Source of the DNA: Clostridiales bacterium
GTDB taxonomy: Bacteria > Bacillota > Clostridia > Saccharofermentanales > Saccharofermentanaceae
Direction: 5' to 3'
Length of the DNA stretch: 64,000 nt
Assembly (NCBI GenBank): GCA_017552455.1
Contig: JAFZPX010000046.1
Span: 32,535 to 96,534, forward strand
How positions within the stretch are numbered: position 1 is the first letter of the stretch; every line of letters starts with the position of its first letter. Both the position numbers and the translations under genes were made by a program. Shown here piece by piece: positions 34,987 to 41,951 of this stretch. Below the pieces are notes generated by a model. It worked only from the letters and a program-made list of their open reading frames with translations, had not been told where the DNA came from and ran no database searches.

Positions 34987-35177
34987 CTATAATGGGAAAA
35001 TGTAATATAAGGTACTGTGAAATTCCCATAATTACAGGACCTTATGCCGTTTATTTCAATAATAGTCCTGTGATTTTTAAAAACTACAGTACCATAATCA
35101 AAGATAATGCGATTTGGTCCTGTGAATCAATAAAAAACACAGTACCATATGTGGGGTTTGCCACGATATGGTACTGT
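34981..35177. repeat. Tandem array of four hairpins with shared arms
   Basis: Four units start at 34981, 35034, 35086 and 35139 (spacing 53, 52, 53). Each has ACAGKAC(C) on the left and GGTMCTGT on the right, 38–39 bases end to end, followed by GA and an AT-rich linker of 14–15 bases. Unit 1 arms ACAGTAC/GTACTGT; unit 2 ACAGGAC/GTCCTGT (compensatory change); unit 3 ACAGTACC/GGTCCTGT (one mismatch); unit 4 ACAGTACCATAT/ATATGGTACTGT plus inner GTGG/CCAC, nearly 16 base pairs. Loops differ. It lies between citrate synthase and the nuclease-like gene, both on the minus strand. Unit 4 plus its T-run could end the citrate synthase transcript; that does not explain the other units. Confidence 0.9.
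35132..35177 (-). terminator. Probable terminator of citrate synthase (array unit 4)
   Basis: Read on the minus strand, the unit 4 hairpin (12-base perfect outer stem, GTGG/CCAC inner stem, loop CAAACC) is followed by G and six T. It is 34 bases after the citrate synthase stop. Confidence 0.65.
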
Positions 35178-35210
35178 GAGTGGTTTTTAAGCGGACACTA
35201 ATACTAAGAA

Positions 35211-36575
35211 TTACTCTCTCTCGTCCATAGGTGTGTATTCGACTCTGGGCTGAACGGCCTTGTAAGCAGGACGGATGATCTTGCCAGCGTTGTTCAACTC
35301 CTCAATACGGTGAGCTGACCAGCCGGAGATACGCGCGATGGCGAACAGGGGAGTGTAGAACTCCAAAGGCAGATTCAGCATTGAATATACGAATCCGGAA
35401 TAGAAGTCGATATTTGCAGATACGCCCTTGTAGATGTGACGCTGCTCTGTAATGAGCTTGGCTGCTATTCTTTCTACATCTGAATAGAGCTTATATTCCT
35501 TCGTCTTATGCTTCTCGATGGAGAGCTTCTCAACAAATGACTTGAAGATCATGGCTCTGGGATCGGAGATGGAATAAACCGCATGTCCCATACCATAAAC
35601 AACACCTGCGTTATCGAATGCTTCCTTATGAAGGATCTTATTAAGATAAGCGGTAAGCTCTTCTTCGTCGCCCCAGTCTTTAACGTTCTTCTTAATATCA
35701 GCGAACATCTGCATAACCTTGATGTTCGCACCACCGTGCTTAGGTCCCTTCAAAGAAGAGATAGCTGCAGAGATTGCTGCATAAGTATCAGTTCCGGAAG
35801 ATGTAACAACATGAGTTGTGAATGTGGAGTTGTTACCGCCGCCGTGCTCTGCATGCAGAACCAAAGACAGGTCAAGGATCTGAGCTTCGAGAGGTGTGAA
35901 CTTGTTGTCCGGGCGGAGCATATAAAGAATATTCTCAGCTGTGGAAAGATTTGCTCTCGGTCTGTGGATATAAAGACTCTTGTTATCGTTGTAGTAGATC
36001 TTTGCTGCATATGAATAAGCTGCGAGCATAGGGAACATGGCGATCAGCTCAAGAGACTGACGCAGTACGTTCGGGATGGTAGTATCGTTCGCATTGTGGT
36101 CGTATGAGTAAAGTGTGAGCACGGCACGTTGCAGATTGTTCATGATGTCGTTACTCGGAGCCTTCATGATTACGTCTCTTACGAAATTCTTAGGAAGAGC
36201 ATCCCTGTAGTTCGCGAGTATGATCATAAAGTCGAGAAGCTCGCGCTCACTCGGAAGCTTACCGAAAAGAAGAAGATACGTTATCTCCTCAAATCCGTTA
36301 TGCCTCTCGGCGCTGGTAATGCCGTCAGCAATCATATGAACGTCGATACCTCTATAGTAAAGTTCGCCGTCGCAAGATACTTCTTCGCCGTCTACGATCT
36401 TCTTTGATACGATCTCGGAAATCTCGGTAAGACCTGTTAATACGCCCTTACCATTAAGGTCACGAAGACCTCTGTTTACTTTGTTCTTGGTATAAAGCTC
36501 TGTATCTATCTTGTTCGCCTCGCACATCTTGGCGAGTTCGATGATCTCGGGGGTAAGTCTTGAAAACTTGTTCAT
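35211..36575 (-). CDS. gltA: Citrate synthase
   Basis: 454 residues. Condenses acetyl-CoA and oxaloacetate. Active-site regions visible: HAEHGGGNNST (His), YGMGHAVYSISDPRA (His and Arg) and NIDFYSGF (Asp). The length and the longer N-terminal region fit the clostridial type II-like citrate synthases used for glutamate synthesis. AGGAGG is 8 bases before ATG 36575. No aconitase or isocitrate dehydrogenase is nearby, unlike in many Clostridia. Confidence 0.94.
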   Translation of the reverse strand: MNKFSRLTPEIIELAKMCEANKIDTELYTKNKVNRGLRDLNGKGVLTGLTEISEIVSKKIVDGEEVSCDGELYYRGIDVHMIADGITSAERHNGFEEITYLLLFGKLPSERELLDFMIILANYRDALPKNFVRDVIMKAPSNDIMNNLQRAVLTLYSYDHNANDTTIPNVLRQSLELIAMFPMLAAYSYAAKIYYNDNKSLYIHRPRANLSTAENILYMLRPDNKFTPLEAQILDLSLVLHAEHGGGNNSTFTTHVVTSSGTDTYAAISAAISSLKGPKHGGANIKVMQMFADIKKNVKDWGDEEELTAYLNKILHKEAFDNAGVVYGMGHAVYSISDPRAMIFKSFVEKLSIEKHKTKEYKLYSDVERIAAKLITEQRHIYKGVSANIDFYSGFVYSMLNLPLEFYTPLFAIARISGWSAHRIEELNNAGKIIRPAYKAVQPRVEYTPMDERE

Positions 36576-36670
36576 GCGTCCGTCCTCCTATTCCATGTAT
36601 TCCTGAATATTTAATTTACCTTATTTTTTTGATTTTATCAATTTGGAAGGGACCCCAGAGTGTGTGAAAC

Positions 36671-36699
36671 TTGAGGCATTATAGGATTTTTGATATTAT
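36671..36699 (+). promoter_or_regulatory. putP promoter
   Basis: -35 TTGAGG (36671–36676), 17-base spacer, -10 TATTAT (36694–36699). It lies 33 bases before the putP ATG; a GGAG follows the putative start. Confidence 0.65.
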
Positions 36700-36732
36700 T
36701 CAACACGTTAATTAATAAATAGGAGTATTGTT

Positions 36733-38274
36733 ATGTCTTCCACATCAATCTGTATCCTGGTCACCATAATCATGTATCTGGTTATGATGATCGTAATCGG
36801 TGCTGTATTCAGTAAGAAGAATAAGAGCACTGATGATTTCTATCTTGGTGGCAGAAAGCTCGGCCCTTTGGTTACTGCCATGAGTGCTGAGGCTTCTGAC
36901 ATGAGTTCCTGGCTTCTTTTGGGACTTCCGGGACTTGCACTTATCACAGGTCTTGCAGAGGCTACATGGACGGCTATCGGTCTTGCAATCGGTACATATC
37001 TTAATTGGCTCTTTGTTGCTAAGAGACTTCGTGTTTATACACAGAGACTTAATGCTGTTACTATCCCGGATTTCTTCTCCAAGAGATTCGGCGATGACAA
37101 GAAGATCCTTACTTTGATCTCTGCTTTGTTCATCGTAGTATTCTTCATTCCTTATACAGCATCCGGATTCGTGGGCTGCGGTAAGCTTTTCTCTTCTATC
37201 TTTGGAATTGATTACTTCAGCGCCATGGTTATCTGTGCATTTGTTATCGCACTTTACTGTATCCTTGGCGGTTTCCTTGCTGCATCAACAACTGACTTCA
37301 TTCAGAGCATCATTATGACTATTGCTCTTGTCGTTGTTCTTGGTTTCTCTTTCAAGACTGCAGGAGCAAGTGCAATCTTTGATAATGCCAAGAGCATCGA
37401 AGGATTCATGGATATCTTCAAGGGCTGCAATGTAACTGACGGTACTGTCGGTTCTTACGGAGCTCTTCCTATCGCTTCAACATTGGCTTGGGGCTTGGGT
37501 TACTTCGGTATGCCTCACATCATTCTTCGATTCATGGCTGTTGAAGATGAGAATAAGCTTCATATCTCAAGAAGAGTCGGTTCTATCTGGGTAGTTATCT
37601 CCATGAGTGTTGCTATCCTCATCGGTGTATGCGGATATACTTTGATGAAGAATGGTGTTGTTCCTGAATATGCTGCAACATCAGACTCAGAGCGTATCAT
37701 TATCGATATCGCTTCCAAGGTTGCTTCTTACGGAGTTCTTCCGGCAATTGTCGGCGGTGTAATTCTTGCAGGTATCCTTGCTTCTGCAATGTCTACTTCA
37801 GACTCTCAGCTTCTTGCTGCAACTTCTTCAGTAACACAGAACATCATTCAGGAGTTCTGCGGAATTAAGCTTAGCGAGAAGGCTGCTATCAGAGTAGCAA
37901 GAGGCATGGTTCTCTTCATCTCCGGTATCGCTATGTTCCTTGCAATGAATCCTGATTCTTCAGTATTCAGAATCGTATCCTTTGCATGGGCAGGATTCGG
38001 TGCCACATTCGGTCCCGCTATTCTCTTTGCTCTGTTCTGGAAGCGTGCAAATAAGTGGGGTATCTTAAGCGGAATGATCGGCGGAGGTGCGTTGATCTTT
38101 ATCTGGAAGTTCGTTATCAGAGTTCAGTTCTCTGGCACATGGCTCGATATATATGAGCTTCTTCCTTCGTTCATCTTGAATGTCATCCTGGTAATTGTAG
38201 TTTCACTTCTTACTAAGGAACCGGACAAAGAGATAACAGATGAGTTCGACAAGGTTGTCAGCTCAGTAAAGTAA
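36733..38274 (+). CDS. putP: Sodium/proline symporter PutP
   Basis: 513 residues, about 13 membrane segments, sodium:solute symporter family. The N-terminal DDFYLGGRKLGPLVTAMSAEASDMSSW is the family signature of Na+ and proline binding in TM2. MSTSDSQLLAATSSV near residue 355 is the second, TM8 sodium-site segment. Length matches PutP. proC lies 1.9 kb downstream, but with an SDR gene on the opposite strand between. Single-gene transcript with its own promoter and terminator. Confidence 0.9.
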   Translation: MSSTSICILVTIIMYLVMMIVIGAVFSKKNKSTDDFYLGGRKLGPLVTAMSAEASDMSSWLLLGLPGLALITGLAEATWTAIGLAIGTYLNWLFVAKRLRVYTQRLNAVTIPDFFSKRFGDDKKILTLISALFIVVFFIPYTASGFVGCGKLFSSIFGIDYFSAMVICAFVIALYCILGGFLAASTTDFIQSIIMTIALVVVLGFSFKTAGASAIFDNAKSIEGFMDIFKGCNVTDGTVGSYGALPIASTLAWGLGYFGMPHIILRFMAVEDENKLHISRRVGSIWVVISMSVAILIGVCGYTLMKNGVVPEYAATSDSERIIIDIASKVASYGVLPAIVGGVILAGILASAMSTSDSQLLAATSSVTQNIIQEFCGIKLSEKAAIRVARGMVLFISGIAMFLAMNPDSSVFRIVSFAWAGFGATFGPAILFALFWKRANKWGILSGMIGGGALIFIWKFVIRVQFSGTWLDIYELLPSFILNVILVIVVSLLTKEPDKEITDEFDKVVSSVK

Positions 38275-38284
38275 GACTTAAATG

Positions 38285-38319
38285 AACGGCGGCTTTCAGA
38301 TAAGAAAGCCGCCGTTTAT
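38285..38319. terminator. Bidirectional terminator between putP and the SDR gene
   Basis: Thirteen-base stem AACGGCGGCTTTC (38285–38297) and GAAAGCCGCCGTT (38304–38316), loop AGATAA. It serves putP on plus; on minus the stem covers the last codons and stop of the SDR gene, so that gene's 3' end is inside its own terminator. Confidence 0.85.
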
Positions 38320-38988
38320 TCCTATTATCTGTCCTGTGATGAAAGATGATCTTTCAGTCGACAGGTCATATATGACGCTTGCCACATCCTGTGGGCTTCC
38401 AAGCCTTTGAAGGGGAGTCTCATAGATAAGACTCTTCTTATCTTCATCAGTAAATGACTTCATCATGTCTGTGTCTATAACACCGGGGGAAACCGCGTTA
38501 ACTCGAATTCCTGAAGGACCGAGCTCCTTGGCGATGGACTTAACATAAGCATCCATAGCACCCTTGGAAGCGGAATAAAGTGATTCACAGGAAGCTCCTG
38601 TCTGTCCCCACATAGATGATACTGCAGTTATTACGCCTTTCTTAGCTGAGACCATTGAGGGGATAACTTCATTGCATACTGCAAAGAATCCGCCGAAATT
38701 CGTATTCATGATATTAAGGTAATCATCATAGGAGAAGTCAGTTGAAAGGCCTGTAAGACTAATGCCTGCGCAGTAGATGAGGATATCTACGGGACCGAAC
38801 TTTCCAACAGCTTCTTTAACACCGGCTTTAACTTCATTTGTGTTAGTGACATCGGCTTTAATCCCGTGTCCCATGGGACCGGGGGCATGCTTATAGAAAT
38901 AGCTTACATCGAAGCAGTTCTTCATAAACAAATCTACCGTAGCTGCTCCTATTCCTCTTGAGCCTCCGGCTACAAGCACATGTGCCAT
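38296..38988 (-). CDS. SDR family oxidoreductase (FabG-like)
   Basis: 230 residues, classical short-chain dehydrogenase. NAD(P) motif GGSRGIGAAT at residues 8–17, NTN-type region MNTNFGG, catalytic Ser in VSSMWG, YSASK (Tyr and Lys), and PG after the active site. Resembles 3-ketoacyl-ACP reductase, but the gene stands alone and shorter than FabG (~245), so substrate is open. ATG with an upstream purine-rich site. Confidence 0.85.
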   Translation of the reverse strand: MAHVLVAGGSRGIGAATVDLFMKNCFDVSYFYKHAPGPMGHGIKADVTNTNEVKAGVKEAVGKFGPVDILIYCAGISLTGLSTDFSYDDYLNIMNTNFGGFFAVCNEVIPSMVSAKKGVITAVSSMWGQTGASCESLYSASKGAMDAYVKSIAKELGPSGIRVNAVSPGVIDTDMMKSFTDEDKKSLIYETPLQRLGSPQDVASVIYDLSTERSSFITGQIIGINGGFLI

Positions 38989-39086
38989 AACTTCACCTCA
39001 GTATTGTGATGGGAAAAGAATAAAATAGTTGAAGCGAATATGCAAACATATTAAAATCGTATCGCTTACGAAAAGAGGTTATTAAG

Positions 39087-39920
39087 ATGTCTGATGTTAA
39101 AGAAGAGAAGAAAAAAGACCTTGTCGATGATATCGATGATAAAGAAGAATATGAGCGTGCTCTTGCTGTTCTGAATAAGTCTAAGAGTGCGCGTGTTAAG
39201 AAGATTACTGACGATAAGAAAGCTAAGAAGCAAAAAGAGAAGGAAGCTTCAAAGAAAGCTTCAACAGGCAATGCTTCTTCTAAGAATGGTTTTGTAGAGA
39301 AGTGTAAGAAGGATCCTGTTATCCCTGCTTGCATATTGCTCTTGTTTATCGCGATAGTCGGAGTTGTTCTTTATATCGTGATCCCTATGTTCTCGGTTAA
39401 GACTCTTGGCGTTACTGTAGAAGATTACAGAGTCAGATACATCTCAACAAGCATCTATAATTCAGCATTGGCTCCGTACGGATTTACAATTCCTGAGGTT
39501 GCATATCAGGAGGAGCAGAGAGTCGCTTTAACAGCAGCTGGTGAGTCCAATAATAACAACCAGGATAAGCTGTTATTCTTCTATGCTCCCATCTCTAATA
39601 CCGGAACTACATTCGCCACAGCTATTCAGGGCAGTGTAAGAAAGTCAGATAACAAGATAACTGCTCTCAGGGTATTGGTCGAGTACAGTGATGATCCGAA
39701 TTATTTTAACTTCCTGATTCTGTATTACGGATCATATCTGCAGGCGTTTATACCAACTGTATCTGATCAGGATATACAGGCTTTGGTTGCAGATGCTGTA
39801 AACAACATATCGACGGGTGAGTTTACGGTAAGACAGGATATCGCATTCAGAGTTTCAGTCGAAAGAACAGATACTATCAGCTATATCGCTTTCGATATCA
39901 TGCCTTCCGGAAATCTTTGA
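39087..39920 (+). CDS. Single-pass membrane protein with Lys-rich cytoplasmic region
   Basis: 277 residues. Residues 1–75 are highly charged (KKKDLVDDIDDKEEYERAL; KKAKKQKEKEASKK) and probably cytoplasmic. One membrane segment at ~78–102. The rest is extracellular, with strands and a Gly/Asn-rich loop (AAGESNNNNQDK), and no Cys. Family not recognised. AAAGAGG lies before the ATG. It ends at a two-way terminator shared with tRNA-Trp. Confidence 0.7.
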   Translation: MSDVKEEKKKDLVDDIDDKEEYERALAVLNKSKSARVKKITDDKKAKKQKEKEASKKASTGNASSKNGFVEKCKKDPVIPACILLLFIAIVGVVLYIVIPMFSVKTLGVTVEDYRVRYISTSIYNSALAPYGFTIPEVAYQEEQRVALTAAGESNNNNQDKLLFFYAPISNTGTTFATAIQGSVRKSDNKITALRVLVEYSDDPNYFNFLILYYGSYLQAFIPTVSDQDIQALVADAVNNISTGEFTVRQDIAFRVSVERTDTISYIAFDIMPSGNL

Positions 39921-39945
39921 TTAGAACGTAAGAAATCGAGATACG

Positions 39946-39977
39946 AAAAAGGACAGTCAATTCTGACTGTCCTTTTT
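39946..39977. terminator. Bidirectional terminator between the membrane-protein gene and tRNA-Trp
   Basis: Stem GGACAGTCA (39951–39959) with TGACTGTCC (39964–39972), loop ATTC, with five A before and five T after, so it works in both directions. Confidence 0.88.
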
Positions 39978-39980
39978 GTT

Positions 39981-40055
39981 TGGCAGGGGAGACACGATTC
40001 GAACGCGCAACCGGCGGTTTTGGAGACCGCTGCTCTACCGTTGAGCCACTCCCCT
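39981..40055 (-). tRNA. tRNA-Trp(CCA)
   Basis: Acceptor stem AGGGGAG/CTCCCCT, anticodon stem GCGGT/ACCGC with loop CTCCAAA (anticodon CCA), T arm with TTCGAAT loop, discriminator G and encoded CCA at 39983–39981. Confidence 0.96.
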
Positions 40056-40147
40056 GTACGCAACGGATAGTAGTTTACAGTTAGGTTTGCAACATGTCAA
40101 GCGTAATGTTATTATGCTTTTTATATTAATAAGTAAGAGGTTTGGAT

Positions 40148-40945
40148 ATGAAATTAACTGTTATCGGTGCAGGAAATATGGGTCGCGCACTCATCAGAGG
40201 ATTTGTTTCCGGTGGAGTGCTTAAGGCAAATGAAGTATATGTGTATGACATAATCGAAGAGGCAGCAAAGAAGACTGCTGATGAGTTCGGCGTTAATCAG
40301 TCTTCTGATCCCAATAAGGATGTCAGTGACAGTGATTATGTCCTGATGGCTGTTAAGCCGCAGCACTTCGATGATACATTGAAGGGCATCAAGGATTCAT
40401 TCGGCGATAAGACGATCGTTTTGTCTATCGCAGCAGCTGTTACAACTTCCAGAATCGACAATATACTTAGAGGAAGAAAGTTCGTAAGGATCATGCCTAA
40501 TACTCCTGCACAGGTTGCAAGCGGTGTTTCTGCTGTTTGCCCTGTCGGCTTAAGTGAAGAAGAGACAGCTTTTGTACAGAAGCTTTTCGAGACGTGCGGA
40601 ATTGTTATCATCTGTGACGAGAAGACGCTCGATGCTATCGGATGTGTGTCCGGCACAGGCCCTGCGTATGTAATGCTCTTTATCGAGGCTATGTCTGACG
40701 CAGCGGTTGCTCTGGGTATAAAGAGAGCGGATGCACTTAAGATTGCCGCTGCTACAGTTGCAGGTTCAGGTAAGCTTTGCCTTGATACGGGAGTTCATCC
40801 TGCAGTCCTTAAGGATCAGGTTACAAGCCCTGCAGGCACAACAATCGAGGGTGTTATGGCTCTTGAAGAGAACGGTCTTCGTAATGCTGTTATCAAGTCA
40901 GTACTTGCTGCAGCCGAGAAGACTCGTAAGATGCAGGGTAACTGA
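40148..40945 (+). CDS. proC: Pyrroline-5-carboxylate reductase
   Basis: 265 residues. Last step of proline synthesis: NAD(P)H reduces 1-pyrroline-5-carboxylate. N-terminal Rossmann motif VIGAGNMGRAL, MAVKPQ, RIMPNTPAQV, and the C-terminal dimer signature DQVTSPAGTTIEG are all present. ATG 40148 has GAGG (40137–40140) at 7 bases; an in-frame TTG at 40142 is too close. Stop overlaps rnhA (TGATG). Confidence 0.95.
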   Translation: MKLTVIGAGNMGRALIRGFVSGGVLKANEVYVYDIIEEAAKKTADEFGVNQSSDPNKDVSDSDYVLMAVKPQHFDDTLKGIKDSFGDKTIVLSIAAAVTTSRIDNILRGRKFVRIMPNTPAQVASGVSAVCPVGLSEEETAFVQKLFETCGIVIICDEKTLDAIGCVSGTGPAYVMLFIEAMSDAAVALGIKRADALKIAAATVAGSGKLCLDTGVHPAVLKDQVTSPAGTTIEGVMALEENGLRNAVIKSVLAAAEKTRKMQGN

Positions 40946-41394
40946 TGCCGCAGTTAACGAAGGTAACTATCTATACAGACGGAGCATGTTCCGGTAACCC
41001 GGGTCCCGGCGGATGGGGAGCTATCCTCATGGCGGCGGGAAAGAGCCGTGAGATATCAGGCGGTGAGCCTCATACTACAAACAACAGAATGGAGCTGACG
41101 GCCGTTATTAAGAGTCTGGCACTGCTTACGCGTCCCTGCGAAGTGGAAGTGTATTCCGACAGTGCTTATGTCGTTAATGCTTTTAACCAGAATTGGATTG
41201 AAGGCTGGCAGAGGAAAGGCTGGGTCAACAGTGCTAAGGATCCCGTAGCCAACAAGGATCTTTGGGAACAGCTGCTTGAACTGTGCAAGGTTCATAAGGT
41301 CTGCTTTGTCAAAGTAAAGGGTCATGCTGATAACGAGTTTAATAACAGGTGTGATGAACTGGCTGTAAAAGAAGCTGCTAAGTTCTCCAAGTGA
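40945..41394 (+). CDS. rnhA: Ribonuclease HI
   Basis: 149 residues. Cuts RNA in RNA–DNA hybrids. Catalytic acidic residues: Asp12 (YTDGACSGNPGPGG), Glu50 (NNRMELTA), Asp72 (YSDSAYV) and the C-terminal Asp in NRCDELA; KVKGHAD holds the conserved His. Includes the basic Trp-rich handle (GWQRKGWV). Overlaps proC and the nudix gene (TGATG both sides), so the three form one translation-coupled unit. Confidence 0.95.
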   Translation: MPQLTKVTIYTDGACSGNPGPGGWGAILMAAGKSREISGGEPHTTNNRMELTAVIKSLALLTRPCEVEVYSDSAYVVNAFNQNWIEGWQRKGWVNSAKDPVANKDLWEQLLELCKVHKVCFVKVKGHADNEFNNRCDELAVKEAAKFSK

Positions 41395-41951
41395 TGATGA
41401 TGGAAGAAAGATATCGTAACCTAATTGAAACAACAGAAGACTCCGAAGTGATTTTTCACGGAAAGGTTTTTGATACAATTGTTAAGAAAGTCAGCCTGTC
41501 AGATGGCAAGAAGGCTTCAAGGGAGATAGTTTTGCACCACGGCGGCGCATGTATCCTGCCGATCGATGATGATCTTAACTGTTACATGGTAAGACAGTTC
41601 AGAAGTCCGTTCGAGAAGATTCTTCTTGAGGCTCCGGCGGGCAAGCTTGAACCCGATGAAGAGCCTCTTACATGTGCTGTAAGAGAGCTTCTTGAAGAGA
41701 CTGGATTTGAGGCTTCCGAGATTACATCTTTCGGGAGCATGATCGCGTCTCCGGGGTATGACAGTGAAGTGATCTGGCTGTTTATGGCAAGAGGACTTAA
41801 GCAGGTGGGACAGAAGCTCGATGAAGGAGAATTCCTCAATGTCGAGAAGATTCCCTTAAGTGAGCTTGTTTCTATGGCTGAAGCAGGGCAGATCTCTGAC
41901 AGTAAAACTCAGCTTTGTATCTACAAGGCAGCCAGGAGAATTGGTATTTGA
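41394..41951 (+). CDS. Nudix hydrolase, ADP-ribose pyrophosphatase-like
   Basis: 185 residues. Nudix box GKLEPDEEPLTCAVRELLEE-TG is complete at ~84–106. The domain preceded by REIVLHHGGACI and followed by ASPGYDSEVIWLF is the NudF/ADPRase pattern. The start is one of three consecutive ATG codons (41394, 41397, 41400) with a poor ribosome site; 41394 overlaps the rnhA stop. Its stop overlaps the ftsK start. Confidence 0.85.
   Translation: MMMEERYRNLIETTEDSEVIFHGKVFDTIVKKVSLSDGKKASREIVLHHGGACILPIDDDLNCYMVRQFRSPFEKILLEAPAGKLEPDEEPLTCAVRELLEETGFEASEITSFGSMIASPGYDSEVIWLFMARGLKQVGQKLDEGEFLNVEKIPLSELVSMAEAGQISDSKTQLCIYKAARRIGI

Noticed and set aside
34981..35177. CRISPR mini-array
   Set aside because: The 30–31 base stretches between the variable loops share only their ends; their middles differ, and no cas genes are near.
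34968..35201. 77-codon plus-strand ORF running through the hairpin array
   Set aside because: No ribosome binding site, the repeat period is not a multiple of three, and the amino acid pattern does not repeat or match a known protein. The hairpin pattern explains the sequence better.
41915..41947. ATG 41915 as the ftsK start
   Set aside because: Would overlap the nudix gene by 37 bases with no ribosome site; TTG 41948 with AGGAG at 9 bases is better.
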